NCBI RefSeq assembly: GCF_949987515.2
Contig: NC_082701.1
Span: 39,263,755-39,327,754, forward strand
DNA length: 64,000 nt
Direction: 5' to 3'
Source of the DNA: Delphinus delphis
Lineage: Eukaryota > Chordata > Mammalia > Artiodactyla > Delphinidae
Positions 23,013 through 35,900 of this stretch are shown here, piece after piece. The position numbers were made by a program, and so were the translations under genes. Numbering within the stretch: the stretch's first letter is position 1; each line of letters opens with the position of its first letter. The notes below the pieces were generated by a model. The model saw only the letters and a program-made list of their open reading frames with translations, had not been told where the DNA came from and searched no databases.

Positions 23013-25559
23013 TCCAGCAGAGTATGGCTACTTTCTTCTTTACTTCTCAGAATATGTAATTATTGTACAATTATTTCAAAGAGGCATGGCTAAGCCATAT
23101 TGATAGGTTTTTCATAGCATTTCCTTTCAAAGTCATTGCATTGCAGTTCCTTTCAAAGTCATCCTTTAATTGCTTCTTAAGGATGATATACAAGATGAAG
23201 CAAAGCCCATTCTGTATTAATGTTCCAGAACGTGGGACACTTTCCTTTCTGCTCTTAACAGCATAGATGCTTTTGATAATTCCAGCAATACAGTAGTGAT
23301 AGTAGGCAAACCACCCTCAATAAACTGGAGATGATTCTGTAAGGCTTGCAACTAGCCATTTTCTGATTCGTCATGTCATAAAGGTACTTCTTTGAGGATT
23401 GGGGGCATTTTAATTAGGTTTTTTCCAAAGGATTTTTGTAATGTCTTATACGGTAGGTTCACCATAAGTATGTTAATTCCAAGATGTTGCTGTCTCTGCA
23501 ACCGGGTGAAGCCTGTAGCTTGGCACACAGAACAGTTAACTAAAATCAGAACAGATTGGATGAGAATCTTGGGGGCCTCAACTTTAGTGCCTTAGATGTT
23601 GGTGGTTAGCAAGGTGGTTTTGGAGTTGCATTGCAAACTCAGAGATTTTACTAAGATGCTGACGTTCTGACTTTTTTACTCCGTGGGTCCATTCTGACCC
23701 TTCTTCTGTCTTCCATGGGAAAGTCCGTGACAACCACTGATCCACTTAAAATCATTTGTCTTGAGCAGGTGGACAGGTAGAGAAGTGATTGTTTTAAAAT
23801 TACTTAGTATTCTAGGACTTAATAGGGAGAAATCACAGTATCTGCCCTCTTCCCTCTAACTATGGCTGTACTCAGCCTACCTGGAATAGGTCACTTATCT
23901 TATCCTGTTCTTAGCACTGTAATTTTCCTGTTCAACAGGGTTCAGTCTCCCAAGAAATACCAGCTTACTTATCAAGCTGACAAAACCCCATGTGCGAGCT
24001 AGCCGTCCTTGCCTCATACCACTGGGTCCTTCCACAGGGAATAGTACATTTTCTTGTTCACCCCAGCCCTACATCTCCCATCTTCTTTACCCTTTAGGCA
24101 AATTGGAAGAGGAGAGCCTGGCAGGCTTCAAACAAACGCAGTAGGAGAGCAGTCAGACTGTATTTGAAAATTAGATCTCCAAGTCCCATCTTTTCTGAAG
24201 AGGGTGAGGGGAATTGGCGAAGGAATTTTCAAGCCCTTGGCGAAGATTTGATGATAGTTTTCTTTGCAGATCAGAAAGAGGTTTGCAGATCAGAGAGGGA
24301 AGTTTTTCACAGTTGTCAACCTAGGGAGAATTCTTTATACATCCCACAATTGGTTCCACTTTCAGTCCTTAAGTAATAGATGCCACATGTGTGTCTCTGT
24401 TTAGGGCTGATGGATGCGACGTACTCCCCAAAGAAGAGTGTTATTTGTACGGCAGTGTTAAAATGACAGACTCTTTGCTTTCACTCCCTGAAATAACCCT
24501 GAATGTAGTCCTCATTTAGGCTTAGGGCTTTCCAGTTTGGCAAGACCACATTAAGAAATGTGTCTTTTGGTAGTTAAATATATGTCACAAAGAGTAGAAG
24601 CCTAGTTTGCTGACTTCAGTGGCCCTGTTCTGTTAGGGTGAGCAGGTCTAAGGTATTTTTAGCACTGGAGACTCTTCCCCAGTGACCCCTGCCCACACAC
24701 CCACATCCCCAGGATGAGGCTGCATTCTCCACCCATACATGGGGCTGGTGGAATAACCAAGGGGCAAATTTCAAGTCTTCCCACACAGCCAAGTCCTTGT
24801 AAGAGTAGCCAGATACTCCAACAGGCTGACGGTGTTTCTTTCAGAGCTGTTCTGAGGAGGCAGGCAGTTAAGTTTAGAACCAAAGTTAGAGGATGGAAAT
24901 AGTGCTGAGGAAGACAGGTCGTCTTGATTCCCAGCTAAGGAAAAGCTTTCTTAGCTTCTGTACCAGGAGGGCTGAGTTGAGCTGTATATATCGTGCCTGA
25001 CTGGGCCCAGAGTCCCCGGGGGCAAGGACCTTGTGGAATTCACTTTTGGTCTCCCCAGTGCCCAGCACATCTGGTGCTTCCCAAGTGCTTGCAAAAGCAC
25101 ATGAAATGAAACAAGGTACAGCTGGCCGGCTTTCCAGAGTTCCCGACTGATGGTGCCTTACCGAGTGGGTCTACCCATTCCGTGACAAAGTCCTTACCTC
25201 TTAGGGAAAAAAATTGCAACACATGGATTCCCCTTGTGTGGAAGAGAAGTCTGTTTTTTTCTTGTGGTTAAATATTTCATTCTTCCATCTCTCTCTGCTA
25301 ATGCCGTCAGCCTATCTTTGGTTCCATCTGTCTTCACCTCTGTTCCACCCTCTGGTGAAGGAGGTTGTAGTCCATCCCCACGTCTCATCACTTGGTCACT
25401 TTTCTTCCCACTCCTGGTCATCGCTCCCATCATTCATTGCCAGCTTCCCTTCTTCTTTCAGCTCTTAGTCTTGGGGGCTTTCCTCTGTGGTCTATGAATA
25501 CGTCTACATTTCTCTTATCTCATGACCTCTGCTGCCTTCTCTCTTTCCTTCGCCGTCAA

Positions 25560-27300
25560 AAGTTTCTAGAAGGAATGATTTATCCTTAAAGTCTGGCAAG
25601 TCCTCACTTCTCATTCACTTCCCAACCTGTGGTTACCGGTCAGCTTGTCTCTTCCTAAACTGCTCGGGCATGGAGCACACTCACAGTTTGCTAAAACTGG
25701 GTCCATCTCATTCTTCTGCGTGTTCTCCTCTCTGGGTCATTAAACAACGTTGAAAATTTCTTTTTGAAATTCAAGACACTGTTCCTGTTCTCCCACCTCT
25801 GAGCATGCTTCGTTCCTTCCTCTGTGCTGGTTGGTTCTCCTCTGCTTGCTCTTCGGATCACACGTTCCTGAGGGCTCTCCCAGGCTGGCTTCTCTTCTGA
25901 CCCGGACTGTCTACCCAGCCTTCTGGCCCTCTCTGACTGTACATACTTTCCAGTAGGCGAGGATCCACAAACCTTTATCTTCAGCCGACACGGTGCTGTA
26001 CATACACCAGCAGATCCCACAAGTCAGGTACAAAACTCAACTCAATCTTAACCTGCCCCCGCTCCCCATTTCACACACAGACACATGCTCTTCCCGAGGG
26101 CTTTATCCCAGTCAACCATTCCACTCTCTCTCCTGTTGTGTAACTCAGAGAGCCAGCGTCTTCTCTCCCCTCCCCCCACCTCTTCTGTTCATTGCCACAT
26201 CCTGCTAAATTTGTCACAGATCTAGCTGTCTCTTTCTCTTTTGCCCATATCCTCATATCTTTCTTCCAACCTGCCCCTCTCAGATTCGTCCTCCACACCG
26301 CTTACTGCTGTAAGTGGCCACGCTAAAATGCAAATAAGATCGCAAAACCTGGTTGCCTGAACCGTTCATTGTGTCCCACTACCTATAGGATGAAGTCCAG
26401 ACTCCTTACCATGGAATACAAGGTTTTTCTTTTAAATGGCTGCTTGTTTACTTGCTGTGCTCTCAGCCACCCCTACCCTTACCTTTGACCCAACCAAGCA
26501 TTTTGTAGTTTCTTTAATGCCCTGGTGCAGTTCTTGGTTGTTTCTTGAAAAGTCTTTTTGCTCTTAACTTTCTGGTCCGTAATAGTGTTACTGACCAGGG
26601 TTCTCGGCCTCCTTTATCAATAGAAATTGATAAGAGGCCAGATGAGAAATTCAGGCAAGGCTTTCCTGGGGCCCCTGCTGCAGCAGGGGGAGCGAGAACA
26701 AGCGGCAGGTTCCTTTGCTCACTCGCTTGCTGAGCAGGGGTGCGAGCTGTTTCCTTATATGGGTTGAGGATAGGAGCAGGTCCAGGGGTCGGACTTGAGG
26801 GCTGGCTGGGGTGTTCTGCCCACCCCTCTGGCGGTGGTGTGTGCAGGGGGCATGCACAGTGCCCTGCTTTTGCTCCCTGCCTTTGCTCCTGGCTCTTTAG
26901 AAGTGGCAGTTGGGTTTTTGGTCTTTTTGTATCTTGTTGTCCATAATTTGCCCCAGTGCATGCACGTAGTTATTTTTAGTACCTTATAGTTTATTTGTAT
27001 TTTGTTGCTCCAGGAGACGTTTGTCTGGGTGAAGCATTGCCGCAAAGGGTCCCAGGGTCCCAGCCTGTCTCAATAGGATATGTCTTCCCTGGTCACTCCT
27101 CCATCCCTGAGGAGCTGATCATTGTTCCCATCTTTGTAACCCCCCTTACACTGCACAAACCTCCGTTAAAGCACTGATCACCCTGAAATTTCAATTTTTG
27201 GTTTTACATTTCTAGTTCCCCTACTAGACCATGAACTTAGGTAATCGACCATACTCACCTAGCACTGGAGACACAGCAAGGCATTGGCTCCTCTAAGGGC
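25560..27300 (+). mobile_element. L2 LINE, interrupted by the solo LTR
   Basis: L2 phrases before the LTR (TCTCATTCACTTCCCAACC, GCTAAAATGCAAATAAGATC, GATGAAGTCCAGACTCCTTAC) and after it (CTTCCCTGGTCACTCCTCC, CCCCTACTAGACCATGAAC) are in consensus order, so the LTR sits inside one element. Confidence 0.75.
26586..27072 (-). mobile_element. Solitary endogenous retrovirus LTR
   Basis: A 487-bp block running TG...CA with 4-bp ATAG on both sides (26582-26585, 27073-27076). It interrupts an L2 copy whose sequence resumes after it. On the minus strand it ends with GAGAACCCTGGTCAGTAACA, a U5-like end, and carries AATAAA within ACAAATAAAC. Contains the inverted repeat TTATCAAT/ATTGATAA. Non-coding; no internal viral genes. 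Family name not assigned; it resembles cetartiodactyl ERV LTRs. Confidence 0.75.
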
Positions 27301-27559
27301 TGCATGCATGAATGAGTGGAGGATTTGACAGGTTAGTGAACCACCCACAGCTTTGTCTCAAGGCTGCTCTGCTGTTCCCCTTCCCCTGACCTCATTCAGT
27401 TAATTGATGCATCCTGCTGATTCTGTCAAAGATCTATCTGTCCATGTTTGGGACAAGCCCAGGAAGCCAAATGGTAGTTGTGAAATCTTTAGGTTTACTT
27501 TTTACCTGTGCTGTCTCAGAGAAATTGCAGTGAAAGCATTGTTATAATGCTAGTAGCAA

Positions 27560-27710
27560 CAACTAAGGTTTATTTAGTGCTCTACAGCCTGGAGAATCTC
27601 AGATGAGAAAAATGAAGTACAGAAAGGCTATGACTTGTTAGAGGTAGGTAACAGCCCAGGTCTTCAGATTCCAGATCCTCTGATCTTTGTATTATTACAC
27701 ACTGTTTCAG
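27560..27710 (-). mobile_element. MIR SINE
   Basis: TTTATTTAGTGCTCTACAGC, GAGAAAAATGAAGTACAGAAAGG, then GTCTTCAGATTCCAGATCC. Confidence 0.65.
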
Positions 27711-28924
27711 ATGCTTCCATCAACAGGTGATTTAAAGAGTTACAATCTTCCTCTTTCAGAGGGCTACTACTCTGCTGTTGCCTGCAGTCTCTTGCCAACA
27801 AATAACTCAGTTATTTTACTGCTCTGGGCTTCATTATTCCTTGTGAATTCGTAAGGCAGATTAAGTCCCTGTTTTCTGGGAATTGAGAATCTTCAGACAA
27901 GTCATAGTGAGTCAGAGAGAAATGTTTTTGATGTGAAGGAAATGGAACGAATGTGTGGTTAGTTAATCTTTAAATATTGTATGTGATTCATTCATTCAGT
28001 AGTACTTGTTGAGCCACCCATCTGCTGGGCACTGTATGACTGTCATGGTCCCTGCTCTCATGGGGGTCATAGGCCACCGGGTGAGACAGGTATTAATCGG
28101 ACATGCCTGCAAAAGTGAATGCATGTATTATTGGAGGCGGTGTTGGGAAGCCGGAAAGGCCCTGGAGTAATCACGAGGCCAAAGGTTATAGCTGGGTGAA
28201 CCAGGAAGTTCCTTCCTCCTGCTGGGCCTCTTTCTTTTCCTCTAAAAAATAACCAAGGTGGAACCCGTTGGTGTCTTAGTTCCTTCCAGCTTACTACGTC
28301 TTTGAACTCTTATCTAACAAAGGCACATTCAGTGAGTCAGAAGGCAGAGCAGAAAGTACGATTCTTTTGTGTGAACTGATTGTTAAAACATGACATGTTT
28401 CATTCGTTATCTCTGTAAGCAGAGTTCAGGCTTACAGTTTCCATCCTGACTACCTTGGTCTACTGAGAAAAGCACATTTTACTTTATTAAAGCAGCGCTT
28501 GGCATTTTAGTGGACCCCCTTGCAATGTTTAGTTTATTCTGACATTTGAGAGATTGGATCCTCTTTGTTCTGTGATCTCAAAAAATCATCAACCCTCTAA
28601 TTCCTGTATTTGATATGTAAAATGGAAGTAATAACCCAAAACTTCTTAATAAGCCCGCAGAGGCACTGATTCAGCAAGGAAGCAAACATTTGTGGAGCAT
28701 CTGCTGTGTGCACGACACTGCTGAGTACAGAACAGACACGAATAAGAAGTGGTCCCTGCCCTCAAGGAATGTATGGTTTAGTGGTAGAAAAAAAGCATAA
28801 CTATTACAGGTGCCGTGGTAGACGTTGATGTAGGGTCGGACGTACAAATGTAAGAGCTGTACGTAAGTTCTGCTGGCTGGTGGGAGGGGAAACCAGGGGG
28901 CAACGTAGTATAGGGAAGAGAATG

Positions 28925-29060
28925 TTAGGTTTAGAGTCAGAAGAGCTGGGTTTTCGGAATCTCCGTTCTGTATATATTAGTTGTGTGACCTTGATTCCTT
29001 TGAGCCTGGGTCGCCTCATCTAAATAAAGGAAGTAATGATCCTTCTGCCCCATGGTCAAT
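28925..29060 (+). mobile_element. MIR SINE
   Basis: GTTTAGAGTCAGAAGAGCTGGG, AGTTGTGTGACCTTGATTCC, GCCTCATCTAAATAAAGG. Confidence 0.72.
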
Positions 29061-29183
29061 GTGAGTGTGGAACTGTACACGTGTGTATGATAGAGCTCTA
29101 TCTGTCTGAGCTCTAGGGGCAAGGTCATGTTCCTGAATAAAATGGCTGTTAGGCCACTTGTAATTGCTAAGACAAAAGATTTT

Positions 29184-29419
29184 TTTTTTTTATATATATA
29201 TATATATTTATTTATTTATTTATTGTGTGGTACATGGGCCTCTCATTGTTGTGGCCTCTCCCGCTGCGGAGCACAGGCTCGGGACGCACAGGCTCAGCGG
29301 CCATGGCTCACAGGCCCAGCCACTCCGCGGCATGCGGGATCCTCCCGGATCTGGGCACGAACCCGTGATCCCTGTATCGGCAGGCGGACTCTCAACCACT
29401 GTGCCACCAGGGAAGCCCC
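29184..29419 (-). mobile_element. CHR SINE, deletion type, with (TA)n/(TTTA)n tail
   Basis: Tail side is T run plus TATATA and ATTT repeats (29184-29224), body GTGGTACATGGGCCTCTC, head ending CACCAGGGAAGCCC. Target duplication AGACAAAAGATTTT at 29170-29183 and 29420-29433. Lies about 320 bp upstream of the first RFFL coding exon. Confidence 0.92.
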
Positions 29420-29738
29420 AGACAAAAGATTTTATTTGAAGTAAAGCTCTCAGATTAAACCCGAACAGGCATCAGCAACCTTTCAAAGGTAGCGTGCCAG
29501 CTCTGCTGCCTTTGCCGGCCTGTCCTGCAGATCAGGCGTCTGTGCGCACCTTTCCTGTAACGGCAGCGGGTGTGGTGCAGGAGGCAGTAGGAAGTCCGGT
29601 GCCCCCGAAAGCCCATCCTCACCTTGACTGTGATGGGAGGTGTGGACTGATGTCACTGCTCACCTGTGCCCTCAGGAATGGGGACGCCGTCAAGCTGTGT
29701 CTTAACTCTGACCTTTACCCCCTTCTCCCTCGTGCCAG

Positions 29739-29926
29739 ATTTTATCATGTGGGCAACCTGCTGCAACTGGTTCTGCCTGGATGGACAGCCTGAGGAGGCC
29801 CCACCACCCCAGGGAGCCAGGACGCAGGCCTATTCCAACCCTGGGTACAGCTCCTTCCCTTCCCCCACGGGCTCGGAACCAAACTGCAAGGCCTGCGGGG
29901 CCCACTTCGCAAGCATGACCAGGAAG
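29739..29926 (+). CDS. RFFL: RFFL coding exon 1 (residues 1-60)
   Basis: The acceptor AG is at 29737-29738, eight 5' UTR bases follow, and the ATG is at 29747. The exon begins [13 protein letters not shown], the Cys-rich N-terminus of rififylin, and ends with the first FYVE-like zinc pair C47/C50. The donor is AAG|GTGAGT after 29926, phase 0. Reading through this donor gives the longer apparent ORF to 30103, which is not coding. Confidence 0.97.
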
Positions 29927-32900
29927 GTGAGTGTCGACCTCTCGGCCTGCTCGGTCGCTGTAGCCTCAGGCCTTCAGGCAAGTCTGCTGACCCTTCCATG
30001 GTGCCTGCCCCTGGCCTTTGCCTGTGCAAAGCTGGCAACCCAGACCTGTCCTTTCACAAAGGTATTAAAACTAACCAAGCAAAAACAACACATCTTGGCG
30101 TAGATTTGGAGCCAGCTAGATCTGAATTCTGATAGCAGCTAGGCAACTTCCTAGCTGTATGACTTAACCTGTCTTGAGATTCATCTTCTCCGTCTATGAA
30201 GTAGGGATATAATAATTGTACCCAAGTCAACATCTCGCAATGTTGTGGGAATAAAATGCGCTAAGCTGCGAAGGGTGCCCGGTGCGATGCTTGGGGTGCA
30301 GCAGGCACTTGCTGTTATTTCCTTCATTAGCTGCCGTCATAAAAAGCCTGGCTGCAGGTGAACTTGTTCTTTTTATTGAAAACAGTGTCAAGGACATCTC
30401 AGGTACGTCAGGACCCTAACAAGATGAAGACTGGAGCTTATTTACTGTTGCCATTTCATTTGAAATGCATGGTAGCCGTGTTTTCCAGATTAGTGAGCAG
30501 GAGGTAAAATCACTGGCTGGGCCATGGTGTACGGGTGAGGGCCATCCCTCTGTCTGTGGTAAGCACGCCTGGGGCCGAAGGTGAGCCCTGACCCAGAGAA
30601 CTGCTGCATCTGTCTTCTTCTGCAGAATGAGAGGTTTGCAGCCTAGAATGTGACGTTTAAATGATGATAATGAGAAATTTGAGAGGAAAAAATACTTTCT
30701 AAACCACCTTCTGTATGCCAGGGACTATTTTAAGCAATTTATAGAGTTTTTGTTTCATTTAATCCTCACAGTAACTCTATGATGTAGGTTTTAGGGTCCC
30801 TACACTCCCACTTTACATATGAGAAACTAAGGCTTAAAGTTTAACAGGTAAAAAGGAAACTGTCAAGTTCCTGACAGCATTGGAGACATTAAAATACTCA
30901 TTCTTTCCCCTCTACTTAAGTAGCGCCCCAAGATCACCTGGTTATTAAATGGCAGAGCCAGGATTCAAACATAGGTCTTTGACTCTCAAGCTTTCTCCCA
31001 GAAGACAGTCAGCATGTCAGAATTTCTGCAACTCAAAGTGTTGACCAGCCACCCCTTTGTAACTGTAAGACGATGGAGAATTGGCATTTTGCCTTGTAGG
31101 TTGTATTTTGCCTACACCTCAGTGCAGTGCGGGGAAGGTGGGCACGTAGCCAAGCTTTGTTGTGGTTTGCTTGGCTACCCCAGTCACTGAGAACTCAACC
31201 AGAGAGGCTCCTGCAGGCCAGGGGACTGTGGCTCGGTGGGCAGGGGTGCCTCTCCTTTTATACATAGGCTGAAAGGTTCAGTCCATGATGGAGACTGAAG
31301 TGGTGAGTAGGAGGAACTCGGGGCCACGTGGCCTCAGTGCTGTCGGTGGTGGAGACGGTGGGGTGGAGTTAGGGTCTGAGATGAGATGGAAGGAGGGCTG
31401 TCGGGTCCTGGTCATGTGCCTGGCACTGAGCCTGGCATTTCAGATGCGTTGTCTCACTGAAACCTTACAGCAGCCTATGATGTGTGTATTACTATCATTT
31501 GTTCCCATTTTACAGATGAAGAAATTGTTCCCTTTATCTAAGGTAGTAGTTTCAGGGACTCCTCAAGTGCATCAATAGTCTGTTGGATGTCAAAGCTCGT
31601 GCTGTTTTCATTGTTACATTGTGAGAAATGCTAGGAACAACCAGCTGAAGTGGCAGAGTAATTGGCAAGAAAGGAATAGGGAAAACCCTCGTTTAAATGA
31701 GGCAGCATGGGGAATTCCCTGGCGGTCCAGGTGTCACTTTCACTGCCGAGGCTGTGGGTTCAATCCCTGGTCAGGGAACTAAGATCCCGCAAGCCGTGTG
31801 GAGCGCCCCCCCCCCCAAAATTAATTAAGAAATAAACAAATAAAGGAAGCAGCATGAATTTGCAATAGGTTTGTTTGAAACCACCCTCCCCCCTTTTTTT
31901 TTAAAGTCAGTTATCCTCTGGAGTGGAAATGGAGAGAAAGCGCAGAGAGGACGATGGTGGTGATCCAGGCTCAGGATAAGCATGTCGAGCACATTGGAAA
32001 CTTGAGAGAACCAGGGGATCTAGCGAGTTCTTAACATTGCTCAGCCTGAAGAGAGAACGTGAATGAACAAAGAAACCGCCCCCAGAGAAAGGAGAATGAT
32101 GGTTGGGTCAGGGTGGGAAGATGCTTTATTTTCCTTATAGTGGTTATCACCACCCAACATACATGTGTTTGTGGATTGCCTGTCTTCTCAGATGGTACAT
32201 AGGATAAGGGATTTTGTCAATTTTGTTCACAACTTTTCCCCAGTATCTAGAACAGTGACTGACACGTGGTAGGTAGGCAATAAAATTTTAGAAATAAATG
32301 AATGAATGAACGAATGACTGCTGAGTTGAGAGCAGTTTGAAAAAGAGGAAGTAGACCAGAGAATTTCTATTTTCATCACTTTATGGCTGACATTTCCATG
32401 CTGAAGATTTTCACTGAGGGCCGATTCTGTCCCAGCAGCATGCTAGTAGCTGGAGCTTACAGTTTTGTGGAGAGAATACTAAGACATAGGTCTTTCCCTT
32501 AGGGAGCTTACTGTCTGGTCGAGGAGGCCCACATTTACAAAGAACTAATAATAGTCAGTTGCGTAAGTTAAGTACTAGGGCATCAGGCATTGTTGGTAAA
32601 TTGATAATTCTAGCCGGATGAAGGAAAGTTTGTTGATTTGCAAAGCAGTGGCTGAGGTAAAAGCACCAGATGTGGAGCAAGTTCAAGGTGGACTTGGGAA
32701 CTGTGAGTGGCCTGTTTGGCCAGAGTGCCTGTTTGGCCAGGGAAGTTAGGGCAGCAGGGTTGGGATCAGGTGGTAAAGGGCCATGACTGCCATGGTAAGG
32801 AGTCTATCGCCACCAGACAACAAGGAAGCATCAGAAGGAGTTTGAACAAAGCAGCAACCTGATTGATCCCATTTCAGGGAGCAGACGTGGCTTCGTGAGG

Positions 32901-35900
32901 AGGGTAATTCGATGGAGCCATAGGAGTAGCACTTAGGAAGCTCTTGCACACCTGGCGGGAAGTTCCCAGAGCCTGGTGTAGGGTGGAGGCCGAGATTGAT
33001 CGAGGTAGCTTCCATTTAGTGAGCAGCTCTTTGTGCCAGACCTTGTGAAGAAGTGGTTGTTAACCCATTTTACAGATGAAAAATTTGAGACTCAGATACA
33101 ACAGGTACTTTAGCTACTAAGATACAAGGGCACACAGCTGTTGAAGACAGATGAAACGGAGGAGGAGGTCAAACTAAAGAAGGCAGAGAATCGGTCTGGG
33201 TGCCTAGGAGCCTGACAGTGATTAAAATAAGGATTTTTTTTTTTTTATTCAGTGGTTCAGTGGAAAATATATTATTCAGTATCTACTGTGTGTCAGATAT
33301 TGCGTGGGCTAGGCAGGCAGAGATGAAGAATGTCAGCCCTCCTTAGTAGGGAGCTTGTAGTCTGACAGGAAGATGGGGGCAAATACGCAGCCACACAAGG
33401 AGACAAAAAGAAAGCTTCTGTAGCAAGAAGAACTTTTGTGGGGGGAAAGAAAGTTCCAGTCTGGAAGGTAAAAGATGGTTATTGGTACAATGTTTTCTTG
33501 CCACAAAGGGATGGATTAATTTTGTGAATATTAAGGATGTTTTCTCCTATGAGAACTTTGCACTTGTAATTTCATGCTTAAGTGGATCAGCATCTTATCT
33601 TAAGGGTTTGGCATTTAACAGCTGCAAGCTTTTAAAATGTCTTTTCTAGAAGTGTTTGAATTGACGTGATTACATGGATCCTACTGTCTCTTTTTCCTTT
33701 CTTCATCGAGGTCAGTATTTTCCGACTGCTCATTGGGTACAAAGTCCAGAGAGCACTAAGGACTTCGTAGAGAGGACGTAGTAAGAAAGATGGAGCCCTG
33801 CCTTCCCAGAGTTTCCAGTCTCAGAGAGAAATGGCAGGCTGGGATTTGCCACAAGCCTCATATCCCATCTGTATTGGTAACACCTACATATGGTCTAGCA
33901 GCAGCCCTGCCTATTTTGGAGGGAGTTTGGCGCCCAGCCTCTTGAGCTGACCAGGTTGAGCAGGAGGCTGGGGAGGTGGTCTGGCAGGGAGGTTGTACTT
34001 GGGAACGTAGAAGAGAAACTCAAATCTCAGAGTAGAAAGGGGGTGGCTCCTAGGTACTGGCCCGCGTCGGAGATGAGGCACGGGGGAAAGGGAAAAGGAG
34101 GTGACGGTGTTACCTTTAAGTGCGTTGCGCGCCCGCCGCACGCTGAGGTTTGCTGTGCCTTAGCTCATGTAGTACTTGAGTAGTCCTTGGAGGTAGGCTG
34201 AGCTTCCGACTTTACAGGTGAGAATCTGACGCTCTGGGAGGTTATCTGTTTTGCACAAGTTCCCTTAGCTGGGACGTGACCAGCTAGGACTTAATCCTAG
34301 TGTGTCATGCCTCGGGCTGCCCCTTTCCTCCCGGTGGGCTGCAGGAGGGGATGCTTATGGGCAGGATGGCTAGGAGGAGGGGCTGGTGGGCTGAGAAAGT
34401 GGGCCCGCCCTGTGCCAGGGAACGAGGCTGGGGAGAGGGTAGAACAAGGAAGGGTGAATTGGCAAAGGCGGGTGCCCCTGCCAGCCTCCCAATGCTGGTG
34501 TTTGCCTGTGTTCCTGGCATTTGTGCAGGCTCGTCGGCTCCCCTAGGTCATCTTTCATGCGACCTCATGAGTCAGTTTGCACCATTTGCTAGAATTTATA
34601 CATATGTATTTCCCTTGCTTGTTCTGCCCACGTTTGTTGACAGCTGCTTTTCCCTTCTCCTTTGTTCTCTTCTGCCTCTGCAAACTGAGGTTTTAGCCTC
34701 AAGAGAGCGCTATCTTACTCTTTCCCCTAGGGTGTGTTTCAGATGCCAATGCCGGGACTTGAGAATCCCTGGCGAGCTGTGGGTTACGGAGAAGCTGGGT
34801 TGGTTGCTGCCTTTGCATTCTGATCTTGCATCCAATACGCTGCACACCTTTGAAGAAGAGAGGTGTTTAGATCTGGCTGATTGAGCAACTTGGGGCTTTT
34901 TAATTGTGTCAAGCTAGGTCTTATCAAACTGCATTGACTTAAATAATGTTCCACGTCAGGACCTACAGCTTTACTACACGGAAGCCTCGTCATTTCACTC
35001 TGTCATCCTAAGCACATCTCATTGCCCAACAGAAAAGCTTTAGATATGACTGAACCCCCAATACCCAAAAACATTCAGTTTCTACCTGAGTGGCTACTGG
35101 TCCCAGAACCCTTATGAAGCGAGTGCAGCCATGCGTCCTTTCCAGTCAGTCGCTGAACATTTTATTGTCTGGTTATAACTGTGTAGAGAATAAGGGAGCT
35201 TGATATGTGTCCTTCCCCAGCTTCTAAGTATCACTAGTCAAAACGATGGAAGCATTATGCTTGTTTTCCTTTACTGCATGAATGACACTTAGAGAAAACG
35301 AACTATAACGACGTCAGCTATGCAGACTTTTACTTCAGTGCCACACAAGAGTATCTGTGATTTCGACTCTGGGAATCTCAGTCTCCTGGGCATTCTTGTT
35401 AGCTTGAATAACTTTCTATACTTAGAAAAGAGGGAGCGGAAATCTTTAGGTTAATACTTAAGTCACCACAGGATGAAAAGTTTTTAATTTCTCTAAAGGA
35501 TGAGTGAGGGCGCCCTCCGGGACCAGCCCCGTGGGCCCAGGGATTACCCGTCTGGTGGCATGTGGCCTGCTGGTGGCTGGAACAGGCCTCAGTCAGATGT
35601 CACCGTGCTCGGTCAGCCTGCGGGGCGAGAGGCCGAGGATTTGCTTCCTGTGAGCTGAGCAAGCCTTCATGAGTTGTGTTGTCTGCGAGTTGTCATGAGT
35701 TGTGAGTTGTCTGTTGTCCTGGGAGGAGCTGCTGCCAGGCGGTACCAGCTTGCCTTCCAGGCGCTCTCGTCGCCCATCTGAGACACCCTGTACTTTCACA
35801 GATGAGAGCTCCCTAATCACGTCCAGAGGGCCTCCTGGAGCTGACTAAATATTTGTCCTGGGTAGGCTCTCAGGCACCACTGAGTTCCCAGCACTCTGAG

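Larger units (their letters stand above)
1..29738 (+). other. RFFL: Non-coding region upstream of first RFFL coding exon
   Basis: No open reading frame here resembles a known protein exon and the longest ones fall in repeats. Because the first RFFL coding exon begins at a splice acceptor, at least one 5' noncoding exon must lie upstream, so this stretch is inferred to be RFFL 5' intron. I could not locate that exon or a promoter CpG island. Recognisable contents are L2, MIR, L1, CHR SINE and one solo LTR, listed separately. Within it, about 11800-14100, 14300-16240 and 23020-25500 show no repeat or gene that I can name. Confidence 0.6.

Noticed and set aside
31806..31816. Poly-C as a telomere-like or i-motif element
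   Set aside because: Isolated 11-base run at the tail of a short SINE; no repeat array.
34300..34884. 194-codon plus-strand ORF, one of the longest in RFFL introns
   Set aside because: No recognisable domain, low-complexity start, no splice context or known homologue; consistent with chance in GC-richer intron.
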